Shown here in pieces: positions 63,829 to 64,000 of a stretch of DNA of 64,000 nt (position 1 is its first letter; every line of letters starts with the position of its first letter). The stretch comes from Micromonospora vinacea (lineage in GTDB: Bacteria; Actinomycetota; Actinomycetes; Mycobacteriales; Micromonosporaceae). A program made the translations under genes and the position numbers. The notes beneath the pieces were generated by a model. That model was not told the DNA's origin. It did no database searches and saw only the letters and a list, made by a program, of their open reading frames with translations. The stretch is from positions 7,254,001 through 7,318,000 of the forward strand of contig NZ_JADOTY010000001.1 of the NCBI RefSeq assembly GCF_015751785.1. The letters run 5' to 3'.

Positions 63829-64000
63829 ATGAGCATTTCCGAGCCGCACCCGACCATCGGACTGACCACCATCTCGCGGACGGTGGCGTCGCTCGCCGTC
63901 GGAGTGGTGCACACCGTGGAGCGGGCCGTGGTGGGCGAAGGACGGATGCGGACGGCACGGGGCAACGCCTGGGAGGCGGTCTGCGCCGACCGGGCCCGCG
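63829..64000 (+). CDS. Unknown protein, 3' end beyond the window
   Basis: Frame open to the right edge from ATG 63829, with GAGGTG five bases upstream. The 57 visible residues begin MSISEPHPTIGLTTISRTVA and continue with a helical SLAVGVVHTVERAVVGEGRM and ARGNAWEAVCADRAR. The ribosome site and amphipathic pattern support a real gene. It resembles small Micromonosporaceae proteins of unknown function, but too little is visible for any assignment. Confidence 0.6.
   Translation, partial: MSISEPHPTIGLTTISRTVASLAVGVVHTVERAVVGEGRMRTARGNAWEAVCADRAR

Overview
The window is very GC-rich, with frequent GTG starts, strong GGAGG-type ribosome sites and dense coding on both strands. Protein content (a PdtaR-type ANTAR regulator, secreted LAGC/AAGC lipoproteins, a CBM2-linked pectin lyase, a DDN-type oxidoreductase, EACC1- and DUF6244-like small proteins) points to an actinomycete, most likely Micromonosporaceae (Micromonospora-like). 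This placement is inference from protein families; no rRNA is present. No insertion sequence, prophage or CRISPR array was seen.

Layout. 1-4815: branched-chain amino acid uptake operon livK-H-M-G-F, read leftwards and cut at the left edge. 5184-8885: a beta-propeller lipoprotein, the ANTAR regulator, an odd tRNA with anticodon CAA followed by an HTH/LAGLIDADG protein, and an alpha/beta hydrolase. 9012-12490: small metabolic genes, including a PLP sulfur-amino-acid enzyme divergent from an Lrp regulator. 12691-19393: secreted rhamnogalacturonan lyase, aromatic-amino-acid decarboxylase-like enzyme, TauE exporter with Rrf2 regulator, YceI protein. 19462-25018: acyl-CoA thioesterase coupled to pyruvate kinase, FAD oxidase, YciI-like protein, aldo-keto reductase. 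25087-30253: EACC1-like protein coupled to a membrane M48 peptidase, a secreted lipase, a membrane pentapeptide-repeat protein. 30295-34782: TetR/MFS pair with three operator-like palindromes, SEC-C protein, DDN-like enzyme, secreted protein.

34945-39618 is an accessory island of short unknown genes around a minimal GntR regulator. 39649-45771 is a three-gene operon encoding a fused degenerate-NTPase/periplasmic-binding protein, an FtsK/HerA-like ATPase and a coiled-coil membrane protein; it is the best candidate for an undescribed system. 45917-49746 holds a secreted M1 peptidase, a small membrane protein and an MFS transporter. 49922-56162 is gltBD. 56307-60188 holds a GNAT enzyme, an FAD monooxygenase, lgt and a Nudix-like protein. 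60453-63401 is trpCBA, and a new gene begins at 63829 and runs off the right edge.

Intergenic DNA is rich in structure: a 38-bp palindrome present twice (33713 and 60263), a 93-bp nested inverted repeat (47574), further long palindromes (16723, 34827), a 7-bp tandem array (16640), and a 15-bp tandem array that carries the trpA stop codon and repeats it in frame. Many convergent gene ends carry clear hairpins. All assignments come from reading the sequence; no database search was run.
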